From Neobacillus vireti (GTDB lineage Bacteria; Bacillota; Bacilli; Bacillales; Cytobacillaceae), in NCBI RefSeq assembly GCF_001026695.1, contig NZ_LDNB01000017.1, forward strand, positions 385,953 through 449,952: a stretch of 64,000 bases of DNA, read 5' to 3'. The position numbers and the translations under genes are program-made. The notes below the pieces were generated by a model that ran no database searches, had not been told where the DNA came from, and saw only the letters and a list, made by a program, of their open reading frames with translations. Shown piece by piece: positions 62,089-64,000 of this stretch (its first letter is position 1; every line of letters starts with the position of its first letter).

Positions 62089-62259
62089 TTATGAAGTAGA
62101 ATTGTCCGATCGATTCGTCAACCCCTCTGCGCTCTGATCCGGTTGACCATAGCCAGTAACCTTGCCTGCATGTTCTTCATGATACTTTGAACCAGAACCG
62201 GGTTGATTGCCGAATTGCCCTTTTTGAGTATTACGGTTAGCACTTTGCTGATTTGACAA
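62089..62259 (-). CDS. Small hydrophilic protein, possible small acid-soluble spore protein
   Basis: A 56-residue protein, MSNQQSANRNTQKGQFGNQP, GSGSKYHEEHAGKVTGYGQP, DQSAEGLTNRSDNSTS: Gln/Asn/Ser/Gly-rich with no hydrophobic core, similar in style to minor SASPs, but without an exact family match. AAGGAGGTG lies just before TTG 62259; the ATG at 62280 is upstream of that site and is rejected. It lies by splAB, which are forespore genes. Confidence 0.6.
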   Translation of the reverse strand: MSNQQSANRNTQKGQFGNQPGSGSKYHEEHAGKVTGYGQPDQSAEGLTNRSDNSTS

Positions 62260-62427
62260 GATAACACCTCCTTTGTTCATTAGGATTTGTTACATCCCTT
62301 AACTTATTCAAAGCCTTATAAAAAGAGAGAAAATAACATTTTCCAAAACCTTTTTGGAGATAGGTATTTTTTAAAAAAACTAGTAAAGAATAGTAACAGA
62401 TCTTTTGAATACAGGAGTGAATTGAAA

Positions 62428-62856
62428 ATGATTAAGTTGCAAACGGAAATTGAGGGCAAAAGGGCATATTTTGGGGCAGTTCGCGATATCTTTCATTCAA
62501 TGGGATGTAGTTTTTGCAGTAATTTTGATTATGACCAAGGGAAATTTGATGCATTGTTATATCGTGATGGCGGAGAGTCTATTTATCTAAGAGTTCCTAT
62601 CTATGTTTTAGATGGTGCTTTAGATCATACCAATGCGTTAATTGAGTTTGGAACACCTTTTGTCATCAAGCATGTCGTAAATATTGGATTAGATCATGAT
62701 GAAAACTCCTTCGTAACTGCCACCACAGGACTTGAACAATTTCAATCGCCATTGGATAAAGACGGATATATTTATGATAAAAGCAGATGGGAGAAAGCCG
62801 GTAAAGAGGCAATCCAACAAGTTTATAGTTCGATCAACGGATTATTAGTTTCTTAA
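62428..62856 (+). CDS. YugN-like family protein
   Basis: A 142-residue protein matching the YugN family: MIKLQTEIEGKRAYFGAVRD, GGESIYLRVPIYVLDGALDH, then LIEFGTPFVIKHVVNIGLDH and a C-terminal VYSSINGLL. Its function is unknown. AGGAGTG lies eight bases before ATG 62428; the longer open frame to 62287 has no ribosome site. Confidence 0.8.
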   Translation: MIKLQTEIEGKRAYFGAVRDIFHSMGCSFCSNFDYDQGKFDALLYRDGGESIYLRVPIYVLDGALDHTNALIEFGTPFVIKHVVNIGLDHDENSFVTATTGLEQFQSPLDKDGYIYDKSRWEKAGKEAIQQVYSSINGLLVS

Positions 62857-62911
62857 TGACATTCTTCGGAGGAATTCACGTTCAAGAATAAACTATCGAT
62901 GGCTCTTCATC

Positions 62912-63877
62912 TCATTTTAAATGAAACGAAGAGCCATCAATGATTTCTACGTCATCCCGCGTTTTAATCTCTTCCATTAACTGAAACAGGGCTTCATCTT
63001 TTCTTTTTGCCTCAATCATACAGTCAATCTGCGGAATACTGCCCTTAATTTCTTTTAGAAACTGAAAAAATAGATCCGTGTCCACAAAATCCGCATGATG
63101 ACGGAAGGCTTTTTGATTTTTTGGACTGGAAATATGCATTTTTACTGGTAGTGAGGAATGCCTCCATGTCTGAATGATACGGTCCCAAAGAACTTCCCAT
63201 TCAGCATTCCGATGATGGGCAAGGTGATGATGATAATCGAATACAAGCGGAATATCCAGTTTCTCACATAAGTAAAGCGTATCCTCTAAAGTGAAGGAAG
63301 TATCGTCATTTTCAAGCATGATCATTTTTTGAATCGACCTCGGCACAACCATCCAATTATCGATAAACCGTTCAAGTGATGCTTCTGTTTCTTTATAATT
63401 GCCTCCCACATGCATCACACACCGGTGAGTTGGATCAATCCCCATCCCCTTTAATAATAAATAGTGCATCTTTAACGTTTGAATCGAGTTTTTTAAAATA
63501 TCTTTCTTCATCGAATTGATGAGAACAAAGTGATCTGGATGGAAATCTATTCTTATGTTGTGTTCTTTGGCAAAATCGCCAACTTCTCTCAACTGCTTTT
63601 GCAAGGGCTTTAAATAATTCCAATCACGCAGTTCTCCATGGTTCGCTAGTGGGATAAGACGAGAAGTTAACCGATAAAAATGAATTTCCGACGCAGCATT
63701 ATGCTTTAAAATTCGAAGTGTATGTTGTAAATTCGATAGTGAGATCCGTTCTAATTTCCGTATCGCTGCTTCACGGTCATCGATTTTCTGGAATTGCGCA
63801 TAAGTCATCGTTTGCGAGGGTGAAGCGTTTTTTAATTCCATGCTCATGGCTACATATCCTAAACGTACGATGGTCAT
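62912..63877 (-). CDS. uvsE: UV damage endonuclease
   Basis: A 321-residue TIM-barrel enzyme: MTIVRLGYVAMSMELKNASP, YRLTSRLIPLANHGELRDWN, RIDFHPDHFVLINS, MHVGGNYKETEASLERFI, LENDDTSFTLEDTLYLCEKL and LVFDYHHHLAHH with metal ligands. It nicks DNA 5' to UV lesions, and in Bacillus spores works beside SplB. ATG 63877 follows GAGG by seven bases. Confidence 0.93.
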   Translation of the reverse strand: MTIVRLGYVAMSMELKNASPSQTMTYAQFQKIDDREAAIRKLERISLSNLQHTLRILKHNAASEIHFYRLTSRLIPLANHGELRDWNYLKPLQKQLREVGDFAKEHNIRIDFHPDHFVLINSMKKDILKNSIQTLKMHYLLLKGMGIDPTHRCVMHVGGNYKETEASLERFIDNWMVVPRSIQKMIMLENDDTSFTLEDTLYLCEKLDIPLVFDYHHHLAHHRNAEWEVLWDRIIQTWRHSSLPVKMHISSPKNQKAFRHHADFVDTDLFFQFLKEIKGSIPQIDCMIEAKRKDEALFQLMEEIKTRDDVEIIDGSSFHLK

Positions 63878-63906
63878 TGTTTAACCTCATTCCCCTGGCT
63901 TTTGAT

Positions 63907-64000
63907 TTACCATTCCACCTCACCGCCAGATAGACGTCTGACTCCGCGAATCGAGGTGATTTCTTCGATAAGCTGCAACATCGCAAGGTTCTTCTGCTTC
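63907..64000 (-). CDS. C-terminal end of an unidentified protein, cut by window edge
   Basis: The minus-strand frame KQKNLAMLQLIEEITSIRGV then RRLSGGEVEW ends at TAA 63907-63909. It lies 29 bp upstream of uvsE, in the same direction, so it is probably in the same operon. Too short to name. Confidence 0.5.
   Translation of the reverse strand, partial: KQKNLAMLQLIEEITSIRGVRRLSGGEVEW

Overview
The window reads as chromosome from a low-GC, endospore-forming Bacillaceae bacterium (Bacillus/Neobacillus-like). Evidence: spore-coat genes (CotG/CotH/CotB-like), GerPA-family spore germination proteins, splAB and uvsE for UV damage, a sporulation-type PAS histidine kinase, a Bacillus-type trehalose operon with TreR operators and a cre site, a Bacillus-type Zur regulon, a T-box leader and AGGAGG ribosome sites with frequent TTG/GTG starts.

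Layout. 1-4.8 kb: spore coat locus: a CotG-like RGS-repeat protein cut by the window edge, divergent cotH kinase, two CotB-like proteins and a related small-domain protein. 4.8-8.5 kb: PAP2 phosphatase, DCC thiol oxidoreductase, TIGR01777 epimerase, LysM-M14 peptidase. 8.6-11.1 kb: three 52-bp tandem repeats, then an overlapping ECF sigma / PadR-like / FtsW-like operon. 11.4-15.5 kb: treP-treA-treR under a promoter carrying TreR operators and cre. 15.6-17.8 kb: YedK/HMCES, three GerPA-like genes, a Gly/Tyr/His repeat protein. 17.9-24.4 kb: zinc-starvation block ycgR-ycgQ, znuACB, rpmG (cysteine-poor L33) and yciC, with four Zur-box-like sites.

26.1-42.8 kb: an integrated mobile element of about 16.6 kb, bounded by 68-bp direct repeats (3 mismatches) that duplicate the 3' end of yeeI (YebC/PmpR family). 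A tyrosine integrase lies next to the right repeat and every gene is on the minus strand. It encodes terminase subunits, portal, major capsid and scaffold-like proteins, a sigma-like protein, a holin-like peptide, a winged-helix Rep-like protein flanked by four 21-bp iterons, and many unknowns. I see no tape measure, tail tube, sheath or endolysin. This is the best candidate for an undescribed system: a compact capsid-encoding, apparently tail-less element, perhaps a phage satellite.

42.7-64 kb: host genes again: yeeI, ArsB-type transporter, a paralog of the coat-locus gene at 4.06 kb, ilvA with an Ile-type T-box, methionine aminopeptidase, GNAT, M20 amidohydrolase with an MFS transporter and an AraC-GH39 fusion regulator, a second MFS exporter, a sporulation-type kinase, a Cys/Pro-rich coat-like protein, proline iminopeptidase, TerC, and a UV-repair group (splA-splB, uvsE).

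Limits: all family calls are by eye from motifs; no database search or alignment was run. Start codons were chosen from ribosome-site spacing where several were possible.
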